A stretch of 25,083 bases of DNA from DASYQV01 sp036005125 (GTDB lineage: Bacteria; Acidobacteriota; Vicinamibacteria; Vicinamibacterales; UBA2999): NCBI GenBank assembly GCA_036005125.1, contig DASYQV010000273.1, forward strand, positions 1 through 25,083. Direction: 5' to 3'. The position numbers and the translations under genes were made by a program. The notes beneath the pieces are model-generated. The model did not search any database. It was not told where the DNA came from and saw only the letters and a program-made list of their open reading frames with translations. Below, piece after piece: positions 14,410-24,100 of this stretch. Numbering within the stretch: position 1 is the first letter of the stretch; each line of letters starts with the position of its first letter.

Positions 14410-14988
14410 ATGCTGGACGCATCCGGAATCAAACAATTGACGACGGCGGAGCTCGAAGCAGGTCTCGAGACGATCCGCTTGGCACCGAAGGACGAAGGCG
14501 TGCTGGAGTTGATCGTCCGGCGGCCAGGTGTCGGCGCGAGGGAAGTCCTGGCGGAAGGCGAGCTGGATCCCGAGCAGGGTCTCGTGGGCGACACGTGGAG
14601 CACGCGCGCGAGCACGCGCACCCGCGACGGCTCGCCGCATCTCGACAAGCAGCTGAACGTGATGAACTCACGCGTGATCGCGCTGCTCGCCCAGGACAAG
14701 AGCCGCTGGCAACTCGCCGGAGATCAGCTCTTCATCGACATGGACCTGAGCGAGACCAACGTGCCGCCAGGGACGCGCCTCGCGATCGGGACGGCCGTCA
14801 TCGAGGTGACCGCCGAGCCCCACACGGGGTGTCACAAGTTCGTGTCGCGGTTCGGGGTGGATGCGGTGAAGTTCGTCAATTCCGCCGTTGGACGGCGCCT
14901 GCAGTTAAGGGGCATCAATGCCAGGGTCGTTCAGGCGGGACGGATTCGGGTCGGGGATGTGGTCAAGAAGGCTCAAGGTCATTCTTGA
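14410..14988 (+). CDS. MOSC-domain protein
   Basis: The 192-aa product begins MLDASGIKQ. It matches stand-alone MOSC (molybdenum cofactor sulfurase C-terminal) proteins: an early GLVGDTW, then DLSETNVPPGTRLAIGTAVIE, AEPHTGCHKF with the conserved Cys, and RGINARVVQAGRIRVGD at the end. MOSC proteins are thought to bind sulfur or molybdopterin-type cofactors; stand-alone versions such as YiiM and YuaD have roles in detoxifying N-hydroxylated compounds or are uncharacterised. It is divergent from the MerA-like gene with only 57 bp between starts, so the two may share a control region; CATAAT at 14397-14402 could be a -10 giving a very short leader. Its TGA (14986-14988) lies inside heptamer repeat copy B. 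Confidence 0.88.
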   Translation: MLDASGIKQLTTAELEAGLETIRLAPKDEGVLELIVRRPGVGAREVLAEGELDPEQGLVGDTWSTRASTRTRDGSPHLDKQLNVMNSRVIALLAQDKSRWQLAGDQLFIDMDLSETNVPPGTRLAIGTAVIEVTAEPHTGCHKFVSRFGVDAVKFVNSAVGRRLQLRGINARVVQAGRIRVGDVVKKAQGHS

Positions 14989-15055
14989 TTCTTGATTCTT
15001 GATTCTTGATTCGGGGCAACCACAATCATGAATCATGAATCATGAATTCACGAAT
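14981..15055. repeat. Heptamer-repeat palindromic element, copy B
   Basis: Four ATTCTTG heptamers (14981-15008) lead to a centre GGGGCAACCACAATC and then ATGAATC-type heptamers (about 15028-15048) ending near GAATTCACGAATC. Read on the minus strand it matches copy A at 9482-9550, including the central GGTTG. The arms pair imperfectly, with a mismatch about every seven bases. It spans the junction of the convergent MOSC and sensor kinase genes and contains both their stop codons (TGA 14986-14988 plus; TGA 15048-15050 minus). Confidence 0.8.
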
Positions 15056-17111
15056 CGAGTGCCTCACGCACCTTCTTCAGCAAGGCGCTCGGCGTGAACG
15101 GCTTTTCGAGGAACACGCCCTCGAACATGCCGCGCCGCGCGATGGCCTCGTCGGCGTAGCCTGAGGTGTACAGAAGCTTCACGCCAGGACGCACGCGCGA
15201 GATCTCCTCTGCCACCACATCGCCGGTCATCCCGCCTGGCATCACGACGTCGGAGAACAACAAGTGGATGTCCCCGCCGTGCGCCGCGGCCGCGTCGAGC
15301 GCAGCGGGCCCGCTTTCGGCGGCGATCACGTAGTATCCGTGCCGCTCGAGGACGCGACAGGTGATGTCGCGGATCGCATCGTCGTCCTCGACGAGCAGGA
15401 TCGTCTCGCCACCTTCGGGATGGGGCACGTGAGTCGCCGCGGGTGCCGGCGCGGAGTCCACGTGATCGGTGGCCGGCAGGAGGATGGTGAACGTGGATCC
15501 CTTGCCTGACTCGCTCATGACCCAGATGTGGCCGTGGCACTGCTTGACGATTCCGTAGACGGTCGCGAGCCCGAGGCCGGTGCCCTTGCCACGCTCCTTG
15601 GTCGTGAAGAAAGGCTCGAACACGCGCGCCTGGACCTCCGGGGGCATCCCGCATCCCGTGTCGCGCATGACCAGCGAGACATACGAGCCGGGCTGCAAGC
15701 CGATGTGCCCGCGCGCCGTCTCCTCGTCGATTGACGACGATCCGGTTTCGATGACCAGGGTGCCGCCGTGCGGCATCGCGTCGCGCGCGTTGACCGCCAG
15801 GTTGAGGATTACCTGTTCGATCTGACCGCTGTCGGCCAGCACCGCACGAATCGACCGCGCGAGCCGCAGGTCGATGACGATGTGCTCGCCAATCAGCCGC
15901 CTGAGCAGCTTTTCCACGCGCGAGACAATCGTGTTGAGATCGACGATCTCGGACTCGATCAGCTCGCGGCGGCTGAAGGTCAGGAGCTGACGCGTCAGCG
16001 AGCCGGCCGCGTCCGCCGCGCGCTTGATTTCCTGCACGTCGCCTCGCAGCGGATCGCTTCCGCGCAGCCCGTCGAGGAGCAGCTCGCAGTAGCCGAGGAT
16101 CGCCGTCAGAAGATTGTTGAAGTCGTGGGCGACGCCGCCAGCGAGATGGCCAATTGCCTCCATTTTCTGGGACTCATAGAACTGCCGCTCGAGCTGCTTG
16201 CGTTCGCGCTCTGCCCGCCGCCGTTCGATGAACTGCGCAATCTGACTGCCCAGACTCATCATCAACCGCACGAGGTCATCGTCCCGATGCCGGAGATCGC
16301 GGCTGAACAGCTCGAGGACGCCGGAGACCCGGTCGCGCAGGCGAATCGGAAACGCGACGCCCGCCGCGATCCCCTCGCGCTCGGCCGCCTGCGGGCGACG
16401 GAAGAACGGATACTCTCGGACGTCGTCGACCCAGATGGGCTCACGCGTCGCCCACGCTCTTCCCGCGAGTTCCTCGCCCAATTCCGTCGTCATCTGCGAG
16501 GACGCCATGAGCAGTCCCGACGGGTCCTCGCCCGCCGGCTGCCACCCGGCGACATAACGGAGAAAGGCAGCGCTCGCGTTGAGATCCCAGAGGACGCCAC
16601 GATCCCAGCCGAGCGTCTCCCCCAACGTCTGGAGGAGCTCGGGGGCCGCGTCGAGCAGCGTCTCGGACTCGGCCAGGATCTGGGTGACGGCGTACTGCAC
16701 GAGCAGCCGCTGCTCGGCACGCTTGTGTTCCGTCACGTCGCGGATCAATCCCTGGATTTCGACCGCTCGGCCGGCGCTGTCGTACGTGTATGCCGAATGG
16801 ATTTCGGTCCAGACGTCCGTCCCGTCGAACCGCCGCAGGCGGAGCGCCAGCGGATGATCACTGGGGGCGTTGCCCGACAGCAGCAGATCGATCAGATGTT
16901 GGTCATCCGGATGAACCACACGGCTGCAGACGTGCGGGTCGTCGTACGCCTCCATTGGATAGCCAAGGAGCCCGACGATCCCTTCGCTGATGTACTCGAG
17001 GCGCAGAGAGGGATGCAGACGATACCGATATTGCAGGCAATCGCGCGTCAGCAATTGGTCGGCGAGCGGTGGACGTTCGGGCACCGGCCCTTGTCGCGGC
17101 AGACGCGACAT
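15048..17111 (-). CDS. Hybrid sensor histidine kinase (PAS-GAF-HisKA-HATPase-receiver)
   Basis: This is a 687-aa soluble-looking protein with no membrane span. The domains in order are PAS (about 25-130, ending IQGLIRDVTEHKRAE), GAF (about 140-298, GVAFPIRLRDRVSGVLELFS), HisKA with H329 (GGVAHDFNNLLTAILG), HATPase with N441 (NLAVNARDAM), G1 box DTGCGM (484-489) and FEPFFTTK.....GTGLGL, then a receiver (569-685) with D621 (LLFSDVVMPGG), T649 and K670. The H-box is of the VAHDFNN type, common in cytoplasmic hybrid kinases. Input is unknown. No output regulator is adjacent, so it probably signals to a separate regulator, perhaps the single-domain receiver at 9951. No ribosome binding site is clear before the ATG. 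The stop codon lies in a repeat element. Confidence 0.9.
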   Translation of the reverse strand: MSRLPRQGPVPERPPLADQLLTRDCLQYRYRLHPSLRLEYISEGIVGLLGYPMEAYDDPHVCSRVVHPDDQHLIDLLLSGNAPSDHPLALRLRRFDGTDVWTEIHSAYTYDSAGRAVEIQGLIRDVTEHKRAEQRLLVQYAVTQILAESETLLDAAPELLQTLGETLGWDRGVLWDLNASAAFLRYVAGWQPAGEDPSGLLMASSQMTTELGEELAGRAWATREPIWVDDVREYPFFRRPQAAEREGIAAGVAFPIRLRDRVSGVLELFSRDLRHRDDDLVRLMMSLGSQIAQFIERRRAERERKQLERQFYESQKMEAIGHLAGGVAHDFNNLLTAILGYCELLLDGLRGSDPLRGDVQEIKRAADAAGSLTRQLLTFSRRELIESEIVDLNTIVSRVEKLLRRLIGEHIVIDLRLARSIRAVLADSGQIEQVILNLAVNARDAMPHGGTLVIETGSSSIDEETARGHIGLQPGSYVSLVMRDTGCGMPPEVQARVFEPFFTTKERGKGTGLGLATVYGIVKQCHGHIWVMSESGKGSTFTILLPATDHVDSAPAPAATHVPHPEGGETILLVEDDDAIRDITCRVLERHGYYVIAAESGPAALDAAAAHGGDIHLLFSDVVMPGGMTGDVVAEEISRVRPGVKLLYTSGYADEAIARRGMFEGVFLEKPFTPSALLKKVREALDS

Positions 17112-17372
17112 ATTTCATCGATTTTAAGCCTGTCGAAGGTTTTGTGAGACCACCTAACCCCAGAGATAACAGTTATTTACAAACACGACTGCGGCCAGAA
17201 TCGCACTCGGACCGACTTGGTGGCGCAGCAGGGACAGCGGCTCGGCCGTTGGCGCGAGTGTTGCCAGTGAGCGGGACAGTAAGACCGGGTGTTCGACAAA
17301 CAGGCATGATTTCGCGATGTCGGCTTGAGCGGGCGTCGCGGCACAATACAAACCGGTCGGAGAAACGTCGCA
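17112..17372. other. Intergenic region between divergent genes
   Basis: No gene is seen. It should hold the promoters of the sensor kinase (minus) and the zinc-ribbon protein (plus). A patch richer in A/T at 17160-17185 (AACAGTTATTTACAAACA) is the likeliest promoter area, but I cannot assign hexamers. Confidence 0.4.
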
Positions 17373-17600
17373 ATGGAAGTCGCGGTCAGACAAAACAACC
17401 TTGAGTCACGCCCTCGACTCGGCCACTCGACCCGTCGGTGCCCTCAGTGCCGTGAAGCTACGCTTGTGATGCGGCACCGGCAGGTGAGCCCTCCTCGCCT
17501 CGGCGCGCAGCTCGTCACCGAGTACTACGATTGCGATTTCTGCGACGCCCAGTATCAGTACTCGCCGGATACGGACCGCTGGAAACCGATTTATCTGTAG
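17373..17600 (+). CDS. Small zinc-ribbon protein
   Basis: The 75-aa product has two Cys pairs, CPQC (near residue 24) and CDFC (near residue 55), the usual knuckles of a zinc ribbon, separated by about 30 residues with a likely beta-strand region LVTEYYDCDFC. It ends DTDRWKPIYL. The ATG at 17373 is chosen because GGAG (17359-17362) lies about 10 bases upstream; an upstream ATG has no ribosome binding site. No enzyme domain is attached and the function is unknown. It is convergent with addA, with the paired hairpins between them. Confidence 0.65.
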   Translation: MEVAVRQNNLESRPRLGHSTRRCPQCREATLVMRHRQVSPPRLGAQLVTEYYDCDFCDAQYQYSPDTDRWKPIYL

Positions 17601-17611
17601 AACGTACGTAA

Positions 17612-17663
17612 GCCGCATCCTCAGATGCGGCCCAGTGGCACGCGCCGGGTCTGAAGACCCGGC
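17612..17663. repeat. Paired-hairpin element between convergent genes
   Basis: 17612-17631 is GCCGCATC-CTCA-GATGCGGC and 17644-17663 is GCCGGGTC-TGAA-GACCCGGC: two perfect 8-bp stems with 4-base loops, separated by 12 bp. It sits 11 bases after the zinc-ribbon stop and 10 bases after the addA stop (minus strand), so each gene has one hairpin right behind it. It could act as a bidirectional terminator or an mRNA-protecting REP-like element. No T runs are present. Confidence 0.75.
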
Positions 17664-17673
17664 CTCCCGACGC

Positions 17674-20600
17674 TCATCCGATCCTCATAAGCACCCCGCT
17701 GGCAGGCTTCCCGGTCGCCGCGGCAATAGCGGCCGCGTAGATCTGCACCTGCCGGCGATAGCCGGCTTCCATCGCTTCCAATGTGCGGTCGGTTTTGAAA
17801 TCCACAACCGTCAAGCGATCGTCTTCTTCGAACACGACGTCGACGACACCTTCGACGAGCACGCCCGCATCGGTGCGATAGGTGATTGGTGTTTCGCGAT
17901 GGCACCGGCCACTGACACCCGCGCGCGTCGCCCGCTTGAGGGTGGGATGCTCGAGGACCCGCCCGACGGTTTCGATAGCGATCTCTACTTCCTCGGGCAT
18001 CGCCCCGAGCACCCGCCCATGCGCGGTGGCCAGTCTGGTGACGAGATCGAATGACGGATTCGCCAACAGCACGTCAGCAAGGATCGCGTGAACGAGTGTC
18101 CCAAAGCGCGCGCCGCCGGGACGCCGGCCTGTCCCAGGCACCGTCTCGACGGTCACCGCGATCGACGCCACCTCCGGCAGCTCCAGACGATCCGCGGCCT
18201 CGCTCACGGTCATCACGTGAATCGACGGAGCGGCCGCGCCCGCCACCGCAGCGTCTCGTGAGGCGCGCCAGTGCTGATATGCGTCGAGATGGCCACGTAG
18301 CACCGGCGCGGGTACGTCCTTGACGATGAGGTCGTCACGGCGGAGCCCGAACGATGCCTGAGCTCCGAGCACCAGCGCGTCGTTCTCCGGGGACCACCAT
18401 ACGACCGAGTATGCGTCCGAGCCGCGGGCGAAGAGATGTTCGCCGGGACACACGGTGAGCTTCGTCGCGGGATCCCCACCGGGACGCTCGAGGACAGAGT
18501 CGCGGCTCTTGAACGCGGGACAGCCGCGCGCGGCGCGCGGGGCGCGTCGCACCTCTTCGTCAGGATAGATTGCGGCGTTCAACGGGCTCGCCCACCCCTC
18601 CTCATACGGCCGATCGCCGACCGCCGGCACGACGAGCAGGTCGCGCGCCCGCGTGGCGGCCACATACGCAACCCTCTCGCCTTCCTTGCGCTCGCGCTCC
18701 TGTTCGAGCTGCTGCATGTTCACGAGGTCGAAGGGGGACCATCCTCCGATTCGCAGCGCGCAGAGGTGCCGTGTCGGATCGATGTGGCGGGAAGCCTCGT
18801 ACGGCGTCAGCCGCGCCGTCATGTCGGCGAGGATCACAACGGGAAACTCGAGACCCTTGGCCTTGTGAACGGTCATGAGCCGCACACCGTCGCTGCCTTC
18901 CTCGAGAATCGGCGCCTCGGCCGCCTCTCCTGCGGCGGCTTCCGTCTGCAGCGCTTCGACGAACCCGCGGAAGGACATGCCGCCATTGAGCTCGTACTGT
19001 CGCGCGAGCTCGGCAACGTGAAGAACGTTGGCCAGCGCCTGTTCGCCGCCGGGGCGGAGGACAAATCCCACGTGCGCGCGCGTGCTGTCGAGCAGCCGCG
19101 CGATCGTGGCGGCGACCGGGACGCGATTGCGGTGTGTATGCAGGCTGCGCAGCAGCGCCAGCGTCTCGCCGATCGGCTCGAGATGAGTGGGGAGCGGTGA
19201 TGCCACGCGAAAAGGGTGGAAGCGGCCGAAGCGGTGGTGGTACTCGAGCAGTTCCTCGTCGCCAATCGCGAACAGTGCGCCGCGCAGCGTGGCAAACACC
19301 GACAGGTGATCGTCGGGCCACTCGATGGCCATGAGCGCGGCTCGGAGCGTCTCGATCTCCTCGCGATCGTGAAATGTCTTGCCGCCCACGAGGAGGTGCC
19401 GGAGTCCTCGTGCTTCCAACGCCTCGACATAGGACCGCGTGATGTCTTCGCCGTAGCTGACAAAGCGCCGGAACAGCAGGCAGACGTGCCGCGCCTCGAT
19501 CGGCACCCGCCGTTTTGGTTCCCGACGCTCGGTGACCGTCCAGCGGCTCTTGTGAATGAGCCAGTGGACGAATGCGCCCACGGCATCGGGCAGCGATTCT
19601 TCGATGGCCTTTGCGGCGACATACCGCTGTGCGTACGGCCTGGGAACCGGAAGCGCGATAACCGACGGCTGAGCGGGATACTCCTCGCGCCAGGGTGCGA
19701 GCGCCACATACGGCGCCTGCAGCGCCTCGCGGTCGCCGTCCATGACGGTCGCGAAGGCGGCATTCACCGTGCGCTGAATGTTGGGCACGCTGCGGAAGCT
19801 CGTCTTCAGCTCGACGCGACGCGCGCCGGCGCCTTCGAGCACCGCGCACACCCGCCGGTAGATGTCCACGTCGGCACGACGGAATCGGTAGATCGACTGC
19901 TTCGGATCGCCCACGATGAAGAGCTTGCCGGGCTGCGGCCGCACGTGTTCCCAGCGCGTCTCCCGCGGATCGTCGGCGGAGAGGAGCAGGAGGAGCTCGG
20001 CCTGCAGAGGATCGGTGTCCTGGAACTCGTCGACGAAGATGCGCGTGAACCGCTGTTGAAAATGTCGCCGCACCTCCTCGTCGTCCCTCACGAGATCACG
20101 CGCGCGCAGCAGGAGATCGAGAAAGTCCAGGGCGCCCTCGCGTGTCTTCAGCGCCTCGTATCGCTTCACGCACTCGACCAGCTCCGTCTGCAGCGCCGCC
20201 GCCAGATCCGCATCGGCTCGGCGCTGGAAGTCGTCGAGCGCGGCCACGAGCGCGTCGCGGGCGTCGAGCACCCGCGCGCGCGTGACGCCGGGGCTGTAGG
20301 TGGGGCCGCTCCCCTTTCGTCCCCGTTTGAAGTCGCGGTTGCGACGCAGGTCGATGAACAACGATTCGAGCGCGTCCTCATCCACGCCGCCCGTGATCTC
20401 GGCCTGACGCAGGTCGCGGCTGAGACGACGAACCGGATCGGTGTCGACGAACAGGTTGTCACCGATGTATGAGGGCTTCTTCGATACGTCCGCCAGCATG
20501 TGCGCGAGGTGCATGAGTTGCGTGAGCGCGCCGGCACGGTCGAAGGGGTCGCGAGTCCACGGGGCGGTGAAGTCACGCCACTGCGACAACTCCAGCCCCG

Positions 20601-21162
20601 CACGGCGCAGCCGCTCGAGCGGGGCGTCCTCGTCCGCTTCTCCGGCACGCGACAAGCGGCTCGTCCGGCGGAGCGAGCGCCGGACACCCTCGGGAGGATT
20701 CTCGAGACGCTCCTCGAACCAGCGCGAGAAGGCCTCGTCGAAAAGACGTTCGGCTTGCCCCTCGGTGAGCACGCGGAACAACGGGTCGACCCGTGCTTCG
20801 ACGGGACGTTCGCGGAGCAGATCGCCGCAGAACCCGTGAATGGTGCTGACGTGCGCCTCTTCGAGGTTCTGGACCGCGTCCTCGAGACGCGCCGCGGCGG
20901 CAGGATCGCGCGTCGCGCGCCGCTCCTCGTCCAGTCGCTGCCGGATGCGGAGCTTCAGCTCGCCCGCCGCCTTCTCTGTGAATGTCACGGCAACGATCTC
21001 GTCCACACGCGCGCGGCCGGTCGCCAGCACAAGAAGGACCCGATTCACGAGCTCGGTCGTCTTGCCCGTACCTGCCGCGGCTTCGACCACGAGCGTCTCA
21101 TCGAGCCCCTCGGCGATGAGCCGGCGACCCGTCTCGTCCTGGTAGCCTGCGACCCGGTTCAT
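17674..21162 (-). CDS. addA: AddA-type UvrD-like helicase/nuclease
   Basis: The 1162-aa product is a superfamily 1 helicase fused to a RecB-type nuclease. Helicase motifs: Walker A EAAAGTGKTTE (K34), TFTEKAAGEL (60-69), Walker B FVDEFQDTD (377-384), GDPKQSIYRFR (418-428), LKTSFRS (452-458), TVHKAKGLEFPVV (764-776) and YVAATRARDL (833-842). Nuclease residues: H1025 (GTLVHAIL), D1108 in VEGVVDVVF, and D1121/K1123 in VVDFKTD. With AddB it should process double-strand breaks to load RecA, replacing RecBCD. Its ATG overlaps the addB TGA (ATGA), giving translational coupling; GAGGGAA precedes the start. The frame extends about 200 codons upstream, but that part is the shadow of addB. Confidence 0.93.
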   Translation of the reverse strand: MNRVAGYQDETGRRLIAEGLDETLVVEAAAGTGKTTELVNRVLLVLATGRARVDEIVAVTFTEKAAGELKLRIRQRLDEERRATRDPAAAARLEDAVQNLEEAHVSTIHGFCGDLLRERPVEARVDPLFRVLTEGQAERLFDEAFSRWFEERLENPPEGVRRSLRRTSRLSRAGEADEDAPLERLRRAGLELSQWRDFTAPWTRDPFDRAGALTQLMHLAHMLADVSKKPSYIGDNLFVDTDPVRRLSRDLRQAEITGGVDEDALESLFIDLRRNRDFKRGRKGSGPTYSPGVTRARVLDARDALVAALDDFQRRADADLAAALQTELVECVKRYEALKTREGALDFLDLLLRARDLVRDDEEVRRHFQQRFTRIFVDEFQDTDPLQAELLLLLSADDPRETRWEHVRPQPGKLFIVGDPKQSIYRFRRADVDIYRRVCAVLEGAGARRVELKTSFRSVPNIQRTVNAAFATVMDGDREALQAPYVALAPWREEYPAQPSVIALPVPRPYAQRYVAAKAIEESLPDAVGAFVHWLIHKSRWTVTERREPKRRVPIEARHVCLLFRRFVSYGEDITRSYVEALEARGLRHLLVGGKTFHDREEIETLRAALMAIEWPDDHLSVFATLRGALFAIGDEELLEYHHRFGRFHPFRVASPLPTHLEPIGETLALLRSLHTHRNRVPVAATIARLLDSTRAHVGFVLRPGGEQALANVLHVAELARQYELNGGMSFRGFVEALQTEAAAGEAAEAPILEEGSDGVRLMTVHKAKGLEFPVVILADMTARLTPYEASRHIDPTRHLCALRIGGWSPFDLVNMQQLEQERERKEGERVAYVAATRARDLLVVPAVGDRPYEEGWASPLNAAIYPDEEVRRAPRAARGCPAFKSRDSVLERPGGDPATKLTVCPGEHLFARGSDAYSVVWWSPENDALVLGAQASFGLRRDDLIVKDVPAPVLRGHLDAYQHWRASRDAAVAGAAAPSIHVMTVSEAADRLELPEVASIAVTVETVPGTGRRPGGARFGTLVHAILADVLLANPSFDLVTRLATAHGRVLGAMPEEVEIAIETVGRVLEHPTLKRATRAGVSGRCHRETPITYRTDAGVLVEGVVDVVFEEDDRLTVVDFKTDRTLEAMEAGYRRQVQIYAAAIAAATGKPASGVLMRIG

Positions 21163-24100
21163 GGCTTTTCCCTCAGGGCGAGCAGATCGGCAAGCGAGTC
21201 CTGCGGCTTGCGGGACACGCGACGGAAAACATGAGGGCCGCATACAAGCCGGAAGTCGCAGCGGCTGCAGGCCTCCTCGGACGGCGCGGCGGCAAGGAAG
21301 CCGAGCTCGATCGCCCGGTCGATCACCTGGAGCACTTCGAGACCTCCCTGGCGCGTCACATCGTTCAGTGGAATTTCGTGAGGGTGGAAGCTGCCGGCCG
21401 CGGTGCAGTAGAACAACCGGCCGCTGCGGACCGGACGCCCGAGGGCACGCTCCACGGCCAGGGCGTAAAGAACAGGCTGCAGCACCTCGCCACCACCGAG
21501 GATCACTCTGTCGATTCGCTCGGGCTTCCTTCCGGTTTTGTGATCCGTCACACGCAGCAGCTTCGTCTGCCGGTGTTCTTCGATCAGATCGACGGCGCCG
21601 CGCAGCAGATACCGACCTTCGATGGCGACCGACTGTTCCACGCTGTGCGGATCGCGCTCGCCTGGAACCTGGCCAAATGCCAGCTCGAAGTATTTGGGCT
21701 GCCACTCCTCCCCTTCGCGGGCGATGATCTCCAGCCACGCATGCAGGTCCCGACGAATGGATGCGATCTCGTCGGCCCACACACGCTCGACGGCAGGGAC
21801 CAGCTCGTCGTGCTGTCGATCGGCGACGTCGTCGATCACCGCGTCGAGCCGCCGGCGCGCCTCGTCGAGCGTCGCGGCGGTTACCGGCAGCGCGCCCTGC
21901 CTATCGAGCGCGCGGAAGAACGTGGCCTGAATCTCGTGAACCAGGCTGCCACGCGTCAGCGGATCGAGGCGCTGCAGCGATTCGGGCCGCTCCATCGGCT
22001 GCAGCCGGTACACAGCCGCCAGCAGGAACTGATACGGGCAGGCCGCAAAGCGCTGAAGCGCGGAGAGCGAATAGGAGCGGGCGTCCAGCCGCTGGGCGGC
22101 CAGCGCCGCGCGCGTTGAATTCGTGACGCGGATCAAGCCGTCGTTCGGGGACCAACGTCTATCGCCCCGCGCCCAGCGATCGATCACCGACCGACGCAGA
22201 CTGTCGTTCAGCTTCAGCAGGTAATGGGCGTGACCTTTGACCGTGCCCGGCTCCTGGTCGAGCAGCAACCGCAGCACCGCCAGATCGTGCTCTTGATCGT
22301 CGATCGCGTCCTCGGGTCGTGGGGGTGCAGGCCACGCGAGCGTCGCATTGCCCGCGATTCGCGCCCGTTCCTCGAGCAGCTCGTGGTCGGGGACGCGCCC
22401 GGTTGCGGCTCGCATCACGTCCAGGGCGTAGAACGACGGCACGCGCGCGCGGGATTCGCTGAGCTCGATCCGCGGATACGAAACGTACAGCCGCTCGGTG
22501 GCCGCGCCGGCTGCGAGCTGAAGCAGAAGACGCTCGGCCGCGAGCCGCTGATGCTGGAGCGGCAGCGATCGATCGAGGTCCCTGCGTCGATCGTCCAGCA
22601 GCAGCGGGTCCTCGCGCGGTTTCTGTGGAAACAGGCGCTCGGCAAGGCCTGGCACGAACACGACGCGGAAGCTCCGGCCCCTGGCCTGCAACGGCGTTCC
22701 CACGAGCACCCGGCCGAACCGGCGCGAGGGCGGCTCGGTTTCGAGCATGAGCAGCCGCTCGGTCAATACGCGCCTCACCTCGTCGAGATCGATCGGGCCA
22801 ACGTTCGCCATGGGGCGCAGGTCCGCCAGGACCCGCAGCACGTAGGCGGGGGTCCGCAGCACACGTGGAGCGATCCGTTCGAGCAGGTCCAGCCACTGTC
22901 CCCATGGTGCCTGCGGAGGCCAGGCAGCCATCTCTTCGACGATTGGCAACGCAAAGTCGTGAAGGCGCTGGAGCTCGTCCAACGTCTGCCCCAAAATCTG
23001 TACGCGTGGAGCGTCCGTGCCGTCGCGCTCCGATTCCTGGATCTGCAGGCGCAACTCCGCCGCTGTGCCGTCGAGCCGGCGACGCCAGCGCGTGGCATCG
23101 CGACCGATGACGGCGGCCTCGACGAGCAGCTTCTCCCAACGCCACGGCGCGCGCAGTGTGCCCGCGCCTATCGGGTCGTCGGCATCGAACGGCTCGGCGT
23201 CCGCGTGGCGCGACTCCTGTTCCAGCTCGTCTTCCGGCACGTCGGCAGATCGGCCGAACACTTCGTCTTGCGAAGCTGCCCATGCCTGACCGTCCGCACT
23301 GCTTTGCCCGGGGGAGATTCTCGGGACCTGTCCGAGCGACAGGTACTCGGCAAAACGCGAAGCCGAGAGACGCTCGCCGGCGCACGCGAGCAGCGCGAGG
23401 AACGCACGGCCGGCCGGGTGCGGGCGGCGCGTGCCGCGGTCGAACCACGCGGGAACATCTGCCCGGCCGAGCGCGTGCTCGATCAGGCCGAAGTACGAAT
23501 GCGGCGAGCGCACGAGGATCGCCATCTCGTCGAAGCGCGTACCGCGACGTGCCTCCTTCAGGATGCGACGCGCAATCTCGACGCACTCGCGGCCTTCGCC
23601 GGGGGCGGAGAAGAACTCGAGCGAGCCATCGAGCACCCGTTCAGGTGCCTCCGCCGTGGTGAACAGGAAGCGCCGGAGACATCCAAGGTCGTCGCCTGGC
23701 GCGGCATCTCGCTCGGCGATCGCTGCGCCGAGCTGCTTGAACGTGTCACGCGCGGACGTATCACCTGCGGGAACGGTTGCCAGCACGGAGCTGGCGCCCG
23801 CCAGGAGCGCCTCCACCAGTTCGCGCTCGGCAGCATGGTCGAACGGGACGTCCAGCAGGAGAACCGCATCGGCCTCCGACCGGTCGCGCAGGAGTCGCGC
23901 GGCCGTTCGAAGCAATGTGGCCCGATCGGCGCTCGACGCGGCATCGAAACACGCGTCGAACCGGTCGAGCAGGACGGCGAGATCGCCGCCGGCGAGCGGC
24001 ACGCGGGCGAGCGCGGAATCGGCAACGCCCGCCAGCCGCAGCTCCTGGAGTGTGCGCGCCAGCGCGCGTGGAAAGCCGGGGCGGTCGGCAACCGGTGCGA

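Noticed and set aside
17612..17663. CRISPR-like direct repeats
   Set aside because: The two hairpins differ in sequence and there is no array of regularly spaced identical repeats.
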